The position numbers were made by a program, and so were the translations under genes. Shown here piece after piece: positions 17,443 to 25,018 of a stretch of DNA of 64,000 nucleotides. The stretch's first letter is position 1, and each line of letters begins with the position of its first letter. Source of the DNA: Flavobacteriales bacterium (GTDB lineage: Bacteria > Bacteroidota > Bacteroidia > Flavobacteriales_F > PHOS-HE28); the NCBI GenBank assembly GCA_016713875.1, contig JADJOI010000003.1, forward strand, positions 2,852,001-2,916,000, read 5' to 3'. A model generated the notes under the pieces. It was given only the letters and a program-made list of their open reading frames with translations. It was not told the DNA's origin and did no database searches.

Positions 17443-19614
17443 TCACGGAAGCTGCTGTGCCCGGGTGGCCGTGGGTACAGCGCCGCCGATGGTGAGCAGG
17501 ACGCGATCGCGGTCGTTGCCGGCCCCGGCGTACTTCACGGTGCCGTCCATGTTCACATCCTCAGGCCAGTAGCCGTTGAGGATCGCGGTGGGCACAAGCC
17601 CGCCGATGCGCACGAGGATGGGGTCGCGGTCGTTGTTGGTACCGGTGTACTTCACCACCCCGTCGTAGCGCACATTGCCCTGCCAGAGCAGCTCCGCACC
17701 GCCCACCGCATGCCGGGCGTCGGTCCCGAAGACCGCCGTGGTCCCCAGGCCGAGGTCGATGCTCAGGGGGGTGCCCGAGAGGACATGGTCCGCCGCGGTC
17801 ATCACGCCCAGGTGGTTGCGGTGGCGCACGGCCACCTTGTAGGGCACATCATCCTGATCGCAGAACAACACCGGGGAGGTGCCGTCCACGTCGACCACAT
17901 CACCGTCGCGTTGCAGCAGGGCCGACCGAGCGTCGACCACCGTGGCGGGCTGCACCGGATCGCGCAGCTCCACCAGCACCCAGTCCACGATCGCATCGGG
18001 GCCGGTGACGGCGAGCATGCCCGGAGCCGTGGTGAGCGCGCCGGAGGGAGCGTGGCCCATCGCCGTGTAGGGTTCCTGGAGCGGCAGGTGACCCAGGGCC
18101 CGCAGTGGGTCGGCCATCAGTCCGGTGCCGATGTCGTACGGGCCTTCGAGCAGCACCTTCAGGGCGAGCAGCCCCTGCCGGCATCCGGGCTGGGCGTACT
18201 TCGCAACGAACCCATGCTGGCCCGGTCCTGTGATGGTGGTGGTGCCGGTGCCGGGGTCCATGTCGACACTGGTGTTGAACTCACCCCCCACCACCACCTC
18301 GGCCGATGGCCCGACCGCGATGGCGCGTCCGTGATCGATGGAGCTTCCGCCGACGGCGAAGCCCCAGCGCAAGCTGCCCGTGGCGGTATAGCTGGCGGCG
18401 AAGACGTCGGTGCTGGCCACGGAGGTCAGCACCGTGCTGCCCGGACCGGGATCGATGTCCATCGGCGAACCCACGCGCCCGGTGACGTGCACATGGCCCG
18501 CTGGATCGACCGCCACATCGTCGCAGGTCTCCAGCGTGCTGCCGGTACCGGCCAGGTGCACGGCCCATTGGAACACGCCGCTGCCATCCAGCTTCACCAG
18601 CACACCGTCCATGGAACCCACCGGGGTGATCGTGACGGTGGCGGGCCCGGGGTCCACATCGATGTCCCCTTCGAGATCGCCGGTGATGTAGCAGGCGCCG
18701 CTGAGGTCCGTGGCGATCCGGTTGGCGCGGTCGACGAGGGCACCACCGATCCGGCCCGCCCAGTCCAGTGCCCCGCCGGAGGTGAGCTTCAGCACGAACA
18801 TGTCCAGATCACCGGCGGAGGAGAGCGCAGCCGTGCCCGGGCCGGGGTCGAAGTCCACCGTCCCTTGGAACTGTCCGGTGACGAACACCGCTCCGGACGG
18901 ATCGGTGGCGATGCCGTTCCCGGTGTCGGTGCCCGCTCCACCAAGGCCATGGGCCCACAGCAGGTTCCCCGAGGGATCGAGCTTCAGCACGAACACATCC
19001 TGGAAGCCGGTGGTCGCGGTGGTCTGCACGCCGGGACCCGGGTCCAGGTCCACCGTTCCGGAGAAGAAGCCGGTGACCAGCACGTTGCCGGCATCATCCA
19101 CGGCCACGGCCCGGCCTTCGTCGGCGATGGTGCCCCCCAGCTGCCGGGCCCAGAGGAGGGTGCCGGTCGGTGCGTACTTCACCACGAACGCATCGGTGGA
19201 CACACCGGCGGTGAGGGAGCTGACACCAGCACCCAGATCCACGTCCACGCTGCCGCGGAACAGACCGGTGACGATCACGTTATTGCTCGCATCGGTGGTC
19301 ACGGACCGGGCCTCATCCACCGAGACGCTTCCGAAGGAACCACCCCAGAGGAAATCGCCCGCGGCGTCGACCTTGCGGATGAAGACATCCAGGTCGCTCA
19401 CCGAGGAGACCGTGAAGACACCGGGACCGGGATCGAGGTCCATCGACAGGCTGAAGGTGCCCACGGTGAGCACGTGGCCGGCGTCATCCACGGCCACGCT
19501 GAAGGTGCGGTCCGCGGAATTGCCCCCGATGGCATGGGCCCACTCAAGGGTCTGGGCAGTGATCCTGACAGGACCGACGACTGCGACGGTGACGAGGAGG
19601 AGGCATGCTCTCAT
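17443..19614 (-). CDS. Secreted seven-repeat DPGPG protein with C-terminal QLP module (module 2)
   Basis: A 723-residue paralogue of the protein at 9779-11959. It has a signal peptide, then seven D-x-D-x-G-x-G repeats (M-D-L-D-P-G-P-G, V-D-V-D-L-G-A-G, V-D-L-D-P-G-P-G and so on), again suggesting a seven-bladed propeller. The shared C-terminal module follows: V-E-L-R-D-P, H-R-N-H-L-G-V-M-T, two D-G-V-V-K-Y-T-G / N-D-R-D repeats that look like dockerin-type calcium loops, and a terminal A-Q-Q-L-P. The start at 19614 (second ATG) is chosen by signal-peptide length. A TAGGTTG -7 box lies at 19638-19644 on the minus strand. It is first in a kinase/regulator operon, exactly as in module 1. Confidence 0.88.
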   Translation of the reverse strand: MRACLLLVTVAVVGPVRITAQTLEWAHAIGGNSADRTFSVAVDDAGHVLTVGTFSLSMDLDPGPGVFTVSSVSDLDVFIRKVDAAGDFLWGGSFGSVSVDEARSVTTDASNNVIVTGLFRGSVDVDLGAGVSSLTAGVSTDAFVVKYAPTGTLLWARQLGGTIADEGRAVAVDDAGNVLVTGFFSGTVDLDPGPGVQTTATTGFQDVFVLKLDPSGNLLWAHGLGGAGTDTGNGIATDPSGAVFVTGQFQGTVDFDPGPGTAALSSAGDLDMFVLKLTSGGALDWAGRIGGALVDRANRIATDLSGACYITGDLEGDIDVDPGPATVTITPVGSMDGVLVKLDGSGVFQWAVHLAGTGSTLETCDDVAVDPAGHVHVTGRVGSPMDIDPGPGSTVLTSVASTDVFAASYTATGSLRWGFAVGGSSIDHGRAIAVGPSAEVVVGGEFNTSVDMDPGTGTTTITGPGQHGFVAKYAQPGCRQGLLALKVLLEGPYDIGTGLMADPLRALGHLPLQEPYTAMGHAPSGALTTAPGMLAVTGPDAIVDWVLVELRDPVQPATVVDARSALLQRDGDVVDVDGTSPVLFCDQDDVPYKVAVRHRNHLGVMTAADHVLSGTPLSIDLGLGTTAVFGTDARHAVGGAELLWQGNVRYDGVVKYTGTNNDRDPILVRIGGLVPTAILNGYWPEDVNMDGTVKYAGAGNDRDRVLLTIGGAVPTATRAQQLP

Positions 19615-19637
19615 GGGCACAGGGTTGATCGGACCGG

Positions 19638-19644
19638 CAACCTA
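19638..19644 (-). promoter_or_regulatory. Probable -7 box of module 2 operon
   Basis: TAGGTTG on the minus strand, 24 bp before the ATG at 19614, fits the Bacteroidota TAnnTTTG box apart from one missing T. No good -33 TTG is seen at the expected distance, so confidence is modest. Confidence 0.35.
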
Positions 19645-19783
19645 GCTCAACGGGGCCTACGGCCGATCGTCCTCCGGGCGAACGTCGGTGGGATCCGTGT
19701 GAACGGTCCGGCTCAGGACCAGGTGCCCAGCTGCTCCCCCGCCCGTGCCCGCTCCATGCGCTTCGGCGCTTTGCGGTGAGGGC

Positions 19784-20359
19784 TCAATCGCCAGTCCACA
19801 CCGGTATGAAGCGGCCACCCATCCACACGTAGGTCACCGCCGACTTCTCGAAGTGGATCACGGACAACACGGGCTGCGCGGAATGGAACGGTGAAGGGAT
19901 CTCCTCCGCATCGCTGCCCAGGTGGTCGATCTCCCCCGCCGGCCCGATCAGGAGACCGAAGTCGATGGTGTCCAACGCCGCTTCGCTGCCTTCGATCACC
20001 AGCACCGTATCCGCACCGCTGACCCGATCGACCCAGATGGCCTGCCTTCTTCCCGGACCGCTGCCCGGCTCCTCGACCACCACCGCCCTATCCACCGCAC
20101 CATCACCGTCCAGGTCGGCCTCGCGCATGGCGAGCGTTCCCATGCTATCACGGTAGTTCGTCCACCAGTAAGCGGACCAGCGCGTGGTATCCGGCACCAC
20201 CCACGGCGTGGGCGGCACGATGGTGGGAACCGTGATGGTCACGGTATCACGCGTTGCGCCAGCCAGCGTATCAGCGTCGGTCACAGTGTTCGTTGAACGG
20301 TCCGGTGCACCGCAGGCGGCCAGCACCACCGAGGTGGCGCACATCAGCTGCTTCACCAT
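19784..20359 (-). CDS. Hypothetical lipoprotein
   Basis: A 191-residue protein. The ATG at 20359 is chosen because it gives a lipoprotein signal (basic start, hydrophobic run, lipobox Leu-Ala-Ala-Cys at about 14-17). The mature part begins with a Thr/Asp/Pro-rich linker and then a domain with R-E-A-D-L-D-G-D-G-A-V-D-R-A-V-V-V, an Asp-rich loop resembling FG-GAP or EF-hand-like calcium loops. I see no enzyme motif. The start overlaps the 3' end of the aldo/keto reductase gene by 7 bp, so the two are likely co-transcribed, though their functions need not be linked. Confidence 0.75.
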   Translation of the reverse strand: MVKQLMCATSVVLAACGAPDRSTNTVTDADTLAGATRDTVTITVPTIVPPTPWVVPDTTRWSAYWWTNYRDSMGTLAMREADLDGDGAVDRAVVVEEPGSGPGRRQAIWVDRVSGADTVLVIEGSEAALDTIDFGLLIGPAGEIDHLGSDAEEIPSPFHSAQPVLSVIHFEKSAVTYVWMGGRFIPVWTGD

Positions 20360-21333
20360 GTGCTGAGCTTTTCGCCGGCGAGCAAGTGCTCCACGCGCTT
20401 CATCACCTCCGGCGTGAGCAGGTCCTGCGCCTCCACCGCTTTCAGGTTCTCCTCCAGCTGCGCCACCTTGCTCGCCCCGAGCATCACCGTGCTGACGCGC
20501 GGGTTCTTCAGGCACCAGGCGATGGCGAACACCGGCAGCGAGAGCCCGAGCTCCTGCGCGATGCCCTTGAGCTCCTCCACCTTCTTCAGGCGGGCCTGGT
20601 TCAGTTCACGTTCCTTCAACCACTCGAGCCCGGCCATCCGCAACCGTGAGGAGGCGTCGCCTTCCAGCGTGTGCTTGCCACTGAGGATGCCGCTGGCCAG
20701 CGGACTCCAGATGGTAGTGCCCAGACCCACGGTGTCGTACAGGTCGGCGAACTCCTCCTCCACCTTGGCGCGGTGGAACAGGTTGTACTGCGGCTGCTCC
20801 ATGGTGGGGCCGATCAGGTGGTGCGCCTGCGCGAAGGCGTGGGCCTCCTGGATCTCCGCGGCGCTCCACTCGCTGGTGCCCCAGTACATCACCTTGCCCT
20901 GCAGGATCAGCTGGTGCATCGTCCACACCGTTTCGCCGATGGGCGTGGCCGGATCGGGCCGGTGGCAGAAATAGAGGTCCAGATGATCGACCTGCAACCG
21001 CTTCAAGGCCGCATGGCAGGCCTCCACCACGTGCTTGCGGTGCAGGCCCACCTGCGTGGGCAGCTTGCCGCCGGCCCCGAAGAAGACCTTGCTGCTCACC
21101 GTCCACGTGTCGCGCGGCCATTCCATCTTCCGCAGGATGCGGCCCATCACGCGCTCGCTCTCGCCACGCGCATAGATCTCGGCGTTGTCGAAGAAGTTGA
21201 TGCCCTTGTCGTAGGCGAGCTTCATCAGCGCCTCGGCGGTGTCGTCGGTGATCTGTTTACCGAAGGTGAGCCAGGAGCCCAGCGAGAGCTCGGAGAGTTG
21301 CAGGCCGGCGTGGCCGAGGCGGCGGTGGCGCAT
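20353..21333 (-). CDS. Aldo/keto reductase of the potassium-channel beta-subunit-like group
   Basis: A 326-residue NADPH-dependent oxidoreductase with a TIM-barrel fold. The start at 21333 (M-R-H-R-R-L-G) is chosen because the family begins with this strand; the frame is open further upstream but has no coding character. Catalytic tetrad residues are visible: Asp in F-F-D-N-A-E-I-Y, the Tyr four residues later, Lys in V-S-S-K-V-F-F, and His in D-L-Y-F-C-H-R-P-D. The W-S-P-L-A-S-G-I-L-S-G-K segment and the nucleotide-binding C-terminal part (S-T-V-M-L-G-A-S) fit the Kv-beta/YghZ-like subfamily. It probably reduces a reactive aldehyde or methylglyoxal-like substrate in the cytoplasm. Confidence 0.93.
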   Translation of the reverse strand: MRHRRLGHAGLQLSELSLGSWLTFGKQITDDTAEALMKLAYDKGINFFDNAEIYARGESERVMGRILRKMEWPRDTWTVSSKVFFGAGGKLPTQVGLHRKHVVEACHAALKRLQVDHLDLYFCHRPDPATPIGETVWTMHQLILQGKVMYWGTSEWSAAEIQEAHAFAQAHHLIGPTMEQPQYNLFHRAKVEEEFADLYDTVGLGTTIWSPLASGILSGKHTLEGDASSRLRMAGLEWLKERELNQARLKKVEELKGIAQELGLSLPVFAIAWCLKNPRVSTVMLGASKVAQLEENLKAVEAQDLLTPEVMKRVEHLLAGEKLSTW

Positions 21334-21651
21334 GGTGATCCCGTGGGGTTGGTGCAAAGATCGTCCACCGTGCCGTGGACCGGCAGTGGAAAACCCATGC
21401 CCCCGGAGCAAAGACCTAAGGCGGACCGAACACAGGCTTCACACACGCACTGCATCTTCGTCCGAACCAATGCGCGCTCCGACCTGTTCGTTCATCGGAT
21501 CGCTCGAGCAGAGAGGTCGGTGTGTGCCGGGCCCGGGAGGGCAAAAGCGGTGACGGCACCGCAGGCGCATGCAGCGGAAGTGAACGACGAGGCCCCGGGG
21601 ACGGGGCCTCGCCGCTTTGGCGGCTGCGGGGCGGCGTCCCATCTTCGCACC
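21334..21651. other. Divergent intergenic region with a strong hairpin
   Basis: No gene is supported. It separates the minus-strand reductase from plus-strand ridA. A 10-bp perfect stem CGAGGCCCCG / CGGGGCCTCG with a GGGA loop lies at 21588-21611, immediately followed by a small CCGC/GCGG hairpin, but neither has a T-tract. A CATCTTCG sequence just before the ridA ATG resembles the -7 boxes in this window. Confidence 0.5.
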
Positions 21652-22062
21652 ATGTCCAGCATCTCCAGCAACAAAGCCCCCGAGCCCGTCGGCCATTACC
21701 CCCATGCCCGCCGCGTGGGCGACCTGCTCTTCCTGAGCGGCGTGGGCCCGCGCGAACGCGGCACCAGGAAGATCCCCGGGGTTGAACTGAACGCCGATGG
21801 CACGATCACTTCGTACGACATCGAGACGCAGGTGCGCAGCGTGTTCCAGAACGTGCGCTGGATCCTCGAGGACAGCGGCAGCAGCTGGGAGAAGATCGTG
21901 GACGTGACGGTCTACCTCACCAACATGAAGGACGACTTCCCCACGTACAACCGGCTGTGGAAGGAGTACTTCGAGAAGGACCCTCCGTGCAGGACGACGT
22001 TGGAGATCAATTGCCTGCCCACGCCGATCGCCATTGAGCTGAAGGTGATCGCGACGGTGTGA
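21652..22062 (+). CDS. RidA-family deaminase (2-aminomuconate deaminase-like)
   Basis: A 136-residue cytoplasmic protein of the RidA/YjgF/UK114 family, whose members hydrolyse reactive enamine/imine intermediates. The diagnostic parts are G-D-L-L-F-L-S-G-V-G-P-R (substrate pocket), V-F-Q-N-V-R-W-I-L-E-D, V-D-V-T-V-Y-L-T-N-M-K-D-D-F, and the catalytic-region P-C-R-T-T-L-E-I-N-C-L-P with the conserved Arg. The G-P-R-E-R-G-T insertion resembles the 2-aminomuconate deaminase subgroup of tryptophan/kynurenine degradation, but no other pathway gene is nearby, so the substrate is inferred only. Its last 60 or so bases are repeated in altered form 670 bp downstream, on the far side of the toxin-antitoxin pair. 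Confidence 0.93.
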   Translation: MSSISSNKAPEPVGHYPHARRVGDLLFLSGVGPRERGTRKIPGVELNADGTITSYDIETQVRSVFQNVRWILEDSGSSWEKIVDVTVYLTNMKDDFPTYNRLWKEYFEKDPPCRTTLEINCLPTPIAIELKVIATV

Positions 22063-22079
22063 AGACCTGGCTTTGAAGC

Positions 22080-22409
22080 ATGATCACCGACCTGATCAAC
22101 AAGGACCGACAGGGCTTCCTGGATCTGTGCAAACGCTGCCAGGTGGGCTCGCTCTATGCCTTCGGGTCGAGCACTCGGGACGATTTTCGGGACGACAGCG
22201 ACGTGGACGTGCTGGTGGATGTGAAACCCTTGGATGACCTGGAGGCCGGCGGCGCTCTGCTCGACTTGTGGGACGGCCTTGAGGCCTTCTTTCAACGTCC
22301 GGTGGATCTGCTGACGCGGGGATCCCTCCGCAACCCCTACCTCATCGCGGAGATCGAACGGACCAAGATCCTCATCTACGATGGACGTAGCGAAGAAGTA
22401 TTGGTCTGA
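22080..22409 (+). CDS. mntA: MntA-like minimal nucleotidyltransferase antitoxin
   Basis: A 109-residue protein of the minimal nucleotidyltransferase family. The motif G-S-S-T-R followed by D-D-S-D-V-D-V-L-V at residues 29-45 is the G-S-x(n)-D-x-D active site with both metal-binding Asp residues. In the HepT/MntA (type VII) toxin-antitoxin system this enzyme AMPylates a Tyr next to the HepT active site and inactivates the toxin. The stop lies 29 bp inside the hepT gene, so the pair is co-translated. It starts 17 bp after ridA, an intimate junction discussed under findings. Confidence 0.9.
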   Translation: MITDLINKDRQGFLDLCKRCQVGSLYAFGSSTRDDFRDDSDVDVLVDVKPLDDLEAGGALLDLWDGLEAFFQRPVDLLTRGSLRNPYLIAEIERTKILIYDGRSEEVLV

Positions 22410-22725
22410 CGTGCTGTCCGCGATCGAGGAGATCGATGCGTTCACCGGAGACATCGATGGTATGAACGGCTATCACGCCGATCGGCGAACCAAATGGGCT
22501 GAGGAACGCGGCCTGGCCATCACCGGGGAGGCCATTCACCACTTGCGCAGACTTGGAGCGGAAGGTCTTCCCCCCGATGCGGACCGGATCGTGGCCATGC
22601 GGAACCGGCTGATCCACTCGTATGACAATGTGGATGACAAGATCGTGTGGCACGTGATCAAGGTGCATCTGCCGGCACTGAAAGCCGCAGCGGTAGGCAA
22701 ATTGCAAGATCCGACCGTCGAATGA
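22381..22725 (+). CDS. hepT: HepT-like HEPN ribonuclease toxin (DUF86)
   Basis: A 114-residue all-helical HEPN protein. The HEPN RNase signature R-x4-H appears as R-N-R-L-I-H followed by S-Y near residue 80; the Tyr is the residue AMPylated by MntA in characterised homologues. I therefore expect an RNA-cleaving toxin neutralised by the product of the preceding gene. The start at 22381 overlaps the antitoxin gene by 29 bp. The order antitoxin-toxin and the overlap are usual for the family. Directly after the stop is a degenerate copy of the ridA 3' end. Confidence 0.9.
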   Translation: MDVAKKYWSDVLSAIEEIDAFTGDIDGMNGYHADRRTKWAEERGLAITGEAIHHLRRLGAEGLPPDADRIVAMRNRLIHSYDNVDDKIVWHVIKVHLPALKAAAVGKLQDPTVE

Positions 22726-22727
22726 AG

Positions 22728-22793
22728 CGCAGGACGATCAACTGCCCGCCCACGCCGATCGCCATTGATCTGAAGGTGATCGCGACCATCTAG
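22728..22793 (+). pseudogene. Degenerate duplicate of the ridA 3' end
   Basis: Translated in frame, this stretch reads R-R-T-I-N-C-P-P-T-P-I-A-I-D-L-K-V-I-A-T-I-stop, against C-R-T-T-L-E-I-N-C-L-P-T-P-I-A-I-E-L-K-V-I-A-T-V-stop at the end of ridA (21991-22062). Nine bases (three codons) are missing and most other differences are synonymous or conservative, so this is the tail of a related ridA allele, not a fresh copy. It marks the right edge of the toxin-antitoxin insertion. Confidence 0.8.
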
Positions 22794-22801
22794 TACAAAG
22801 C

Positions 22802-23323
22802 ATGGACCGCTCCGAGATCAACAACGAACTACAGCAACACCATCAGGCGTTCATTGCGCGCGTGTCCGGCCTACCCATGCACACGCGCGCGGCGTCGCGC
22901 AATGGCAAGTGGACCCCCGCTCAGCACCTTGAGCATATCCTCCGCGGGGTGCGTCCGGTCGCCCTCGCAGTACGCTTGCCGAGGTGGTTGCTGCGCTGGT
23001 GGTTCGGGAAGCCGAACCGGCCGCCCCGGGACTACGATGCGATCGTGGCGCGCTACACGGAGAAACTGGCTGCCGGGGGAAGAGCGTTCGGCGTCTTTGT
23101 TCCGCCTGCCGTCCCCGCGACCAAGGTGGAACGCATCGCCGGATCGCTACGGAAGACCGTGCATTCGCTGACCCGGTGCGTGGATGGCTGGTCCGAGCAT
23201 GATCTGGATACCGTGCTGCTGCCCCATCCGCTGCTCGGCAAAGTGACGGTGCGTGAGATGCTCTACTTCACCATCTACCATGTGCGGCACCACCAGGCCT
23301 TGGTGGAGCGGGATACGGCCTGA
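22802..23323 (+). CDS. DinB-like / DUF1569 family protein
   Basis: A 173-residue soluble helical protein. W-T-P-A-Q-H-L-E-H-I-L near residue 39 and Y-F-T-I-Y-H-V-R-H-H near the C-terminus supply the three spaced His residues of the DinB/YfiT metal site. The family includes bacillithiol-dependent transferases and uncharacterised stress proteins; no substrate can be given. It begins 8 bp after the ridA remnant and probably stood directly behind ridA before the toxin-antitoxin pair arrived. Confidence 0.85.
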   Translation: MDRSEINNELQQHHQAFIARVSGLPMHTRAASRNGKWTPAQHLEHILRGVRPVALAVRLPRWLLRWWFGKPNRPPRDYDAIVARYTEKLAAGGRAFGVFVPPAVPATKVERIAGSLRKTVHSLTRCVDGWSEHDLDTVLLPHPLLGKVTVREMLYFTIYHVRHHQALVERDTA

Positions 23324-23370
23324 GGCCATACGCGCCACTGAACGCGCGAGCGCACCGACGACCGGGCCCC

Positions 23371-24846
23371 TCAACGCCATCCGAAGAAGAGCATCAGCAG
23401 CAATACCCCGATCAGGTCCATCCACACGCCGGTCTTCACCATCTGGCGCATGGGGATGCGACCGGTCCCGAAGACGATGGTCTGCATGGGCGAGGCCACG
23501 GGCAGCATGAAGCCCAGGCTCGCGCCCAATGCGGCGGGCCACAGGATGCTCTGCGCATCCATACCCCAGCGCTCGGCCATGGCAGCGAGGATCGGCAATG
23601 TGAGGCTCGCCGTGGCCGTGTTGCTGCCCAGCTCGCTGAGCAGGCACACGATCAATGTGGTGGCACCGATCAACAGCATCATGGGCAGGGAGCCGAGGCC
23701 CGCCATGGCTTCGCCGATGATGTTGCTGAGGCCCGTGCTTTCAACGCCAGCTGCGAGCGCGAAGCCGCCGCCGATGAGCAGCAGCACGCCCCAGGGCACG
23801 CGCTGCTCGGCGAAGGTCCACGACATGAGCGATCGGCCTTCTTCATGTGTGGCATAGGCATCGTGCGGTCGCCGCATGCGCTTGCTCGCGGGCAGGAGGA
23901 AGAGCAGCACCGCTCCCATCACCGCAACAGCGGCATCGCTCACCTCCTTCAGCGCGGCAGCGCGATCGCGCCAACCGGTGAAGAGCACGTTGTCTCCTTG
24001 CCTCAGCGAATCGCCTGTCATCCAGAGCAAGGCCACCAAGGCGAACACGCTTCCAGCGAGCCACTCATCGCGCGAAGCCCGGCCCAGTGCCTTCAAGCGT
24101 TCGCGCACCGCATCGGCGCCGCCGAGCGAATCGCCCTTCAGCTTGAAGACGATGCGCGTGAGCAAAAGCCACGCGACCGCGAGGAAGATGATCGCAAGCG
24201 GAAGGCCCGTGGCCATCCATTGGCCAAAACCGACGCTGGCCTGGTCGGGATACAGCTGCTTCCACAGCGCGATGAAGACGAGGTTCGGCGGCGTTCCCAC
24301 CGGTGTGGCCATACCACCCACCGTTGCGCCATAGGCCACACCGAGCAACAACGGCACCGTGAGGCGCTTGCGCGCATCGGAGGGTGCGTCCTCATCGTCG
24401 ACCAGGCTCAATGCGATGGGCAGCATCACCAGTGTGGCCGCGGTGCTGTTGATCCACATGCTCAGCAGCGCGCAGGTCACCATCACGCCCAGCACGAGGC
24501 GCTCCGAGCTGCTGCCCACGCGGGCCATGATGCCCAGGGCGATACGCCGGTGCAGACCGCAGCGTTCGATGCCCAAGGCGATGATGAAGCCACCGAGGAA
24601 GAGGAAGATGATCTCCTTGCCGTAGTGCGCTGCGGTGCCGGGAACGGGATCGATGCCAAGCAGCGGGAAGAGGATGAGCGGCAGAATGGACGTGACCGGG
24701 ATGGGCACCGCCTCGCTGATCCACCACAGGGCCATCCAGGCCACGAGGCCCGCCATGGCCGCGGGCTGACCGCCGAAAGACCGCATCAGGACAAAGACCA
24801 GCAGGGCCAGAGCGGGACCGGCAAGCAGGAGCAGGAAGCGGCGCAT
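23371..24846 (-). CDS. SLC13/DASS-family anion:sodium symporter
   Basis: A 491-residue inner-membrane transporter with about twelve hydrophobic helices. The DASS fold is marked by two helix-hairpin motifs, N-S-T-A-A-T in the first half and S-N-T-A-T-A in the second (E-L-G-S-N-T-A-T), plus G-T-P-P-N-L and G-F-M-L-P-V-A-S-P, which hold the sodium and carboxylate/sulfate substrate. A long hydrophilic loop lies near residues 240-330. The start at 24846 begins with the first helix (M-R-R-F-L-L-L-L); the three bases before it border a 14-bp hairpin that should hide any ribosome-binding site. Likely substrates are C4-dicarboxylates or sulfate. It converges on the DinB-like gene. Confidence 0.93.
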   Translation of the reverse strand: MRRFLLLLAGPALALLVFVLMRSFGGQPAAMAGLVAWMALWWISEAVPIPVTSILPLILFPLLGIDPVPGTAAHYGKEIIFLFLGGFIIALGIERCGLHRRIALGIMARVGSSSERLVLGVMVTCALLSMWINSTAATLVMLPIALSLVDDEDAPSDARKRLTVPLLLGVAYGATVGGMATPVGTPPNLVFIALWKQLYPDQASVGFGQWMATGLPLAIIFLAVAWLLLTRIVFKLKGDSLGGADAVRERLKALGRASRDEWLAGSVFALVALLWMTGDSLRQGDNVLFTGWRDRAAALKEVSDAAVAVMGAVLLFLLPASKRMRRPHDAYATHEEGRSLMSWTFAEQRVPWGVLLLIGGGFALAAGVESTGLSNIIGEAMAGLGSLPMMLLIGATTLIVCLLSELGSNTATASLTLPILAAMAERWGMDAQSILWPAALGASLGFMLPVASPMQTIVFGTGRIPMRQMVKTGVWMDLIGVLLLMLFFGWR

Positions 24847-24849
24847 ATG

Positions 24850-24934
24850 GGAGCGGCCGTCCCGGCGGGACGGCCGCTCCAAGGTATCATCCGCCCGCGA
24901 TCGGGCGGTGTCTCCGCCGATGAGGATCGGCGGA
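24850..24934. repeat. Three consecutive perfect stem-loops upstream of the DASS gene
   Basis: Stem 1: GGAGCGGCCGTCCC (24850-24863) pairs with 24867-24880 across a 3-base loop. Stem 2: CCGCCCG (24891-24897) pairs with 24902-24908. Stem 3: TCCGCCGAT (24913-24921) pairs with 24926-24934. All three pairings are perfect. Together with the terminator-like hairpin at 24971-24994 they fill most of the 172-bp gap between the efflux operon and the transporter. Confidence 0.8.
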
Positions 24935-24970
24935 TCGTGCCGGGTGCGGTGTGGGTCGCTCCCGAAAGGC

Positions 24971-24994
24971 GAAGGCCCCGCTCCCGGGACCTTC
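24971..24994 (-). terminator. Probable terminator of the RND efflux operon
   Basis: GAAGGCCCCG and CGGGACCTTC pair with one mismatch around a 4-base loop; on the minus strand it is followed by GCCTTTCG. It lies 25 bp past the stop of the RND permease gene. Confidence 0.5.
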
Positions 24995-25018
24995 GTGTTG
25001 TGGATCGCGTTCAGTTCC

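Noticed and set aside
16390..19779. An 1129-codon plus-strand open frame, and a similar one at 8990-12211
   Set aside because: Both are antisense to the kinase and DPGPG-repeat genes, whose minus-strand reading gives clear domains.
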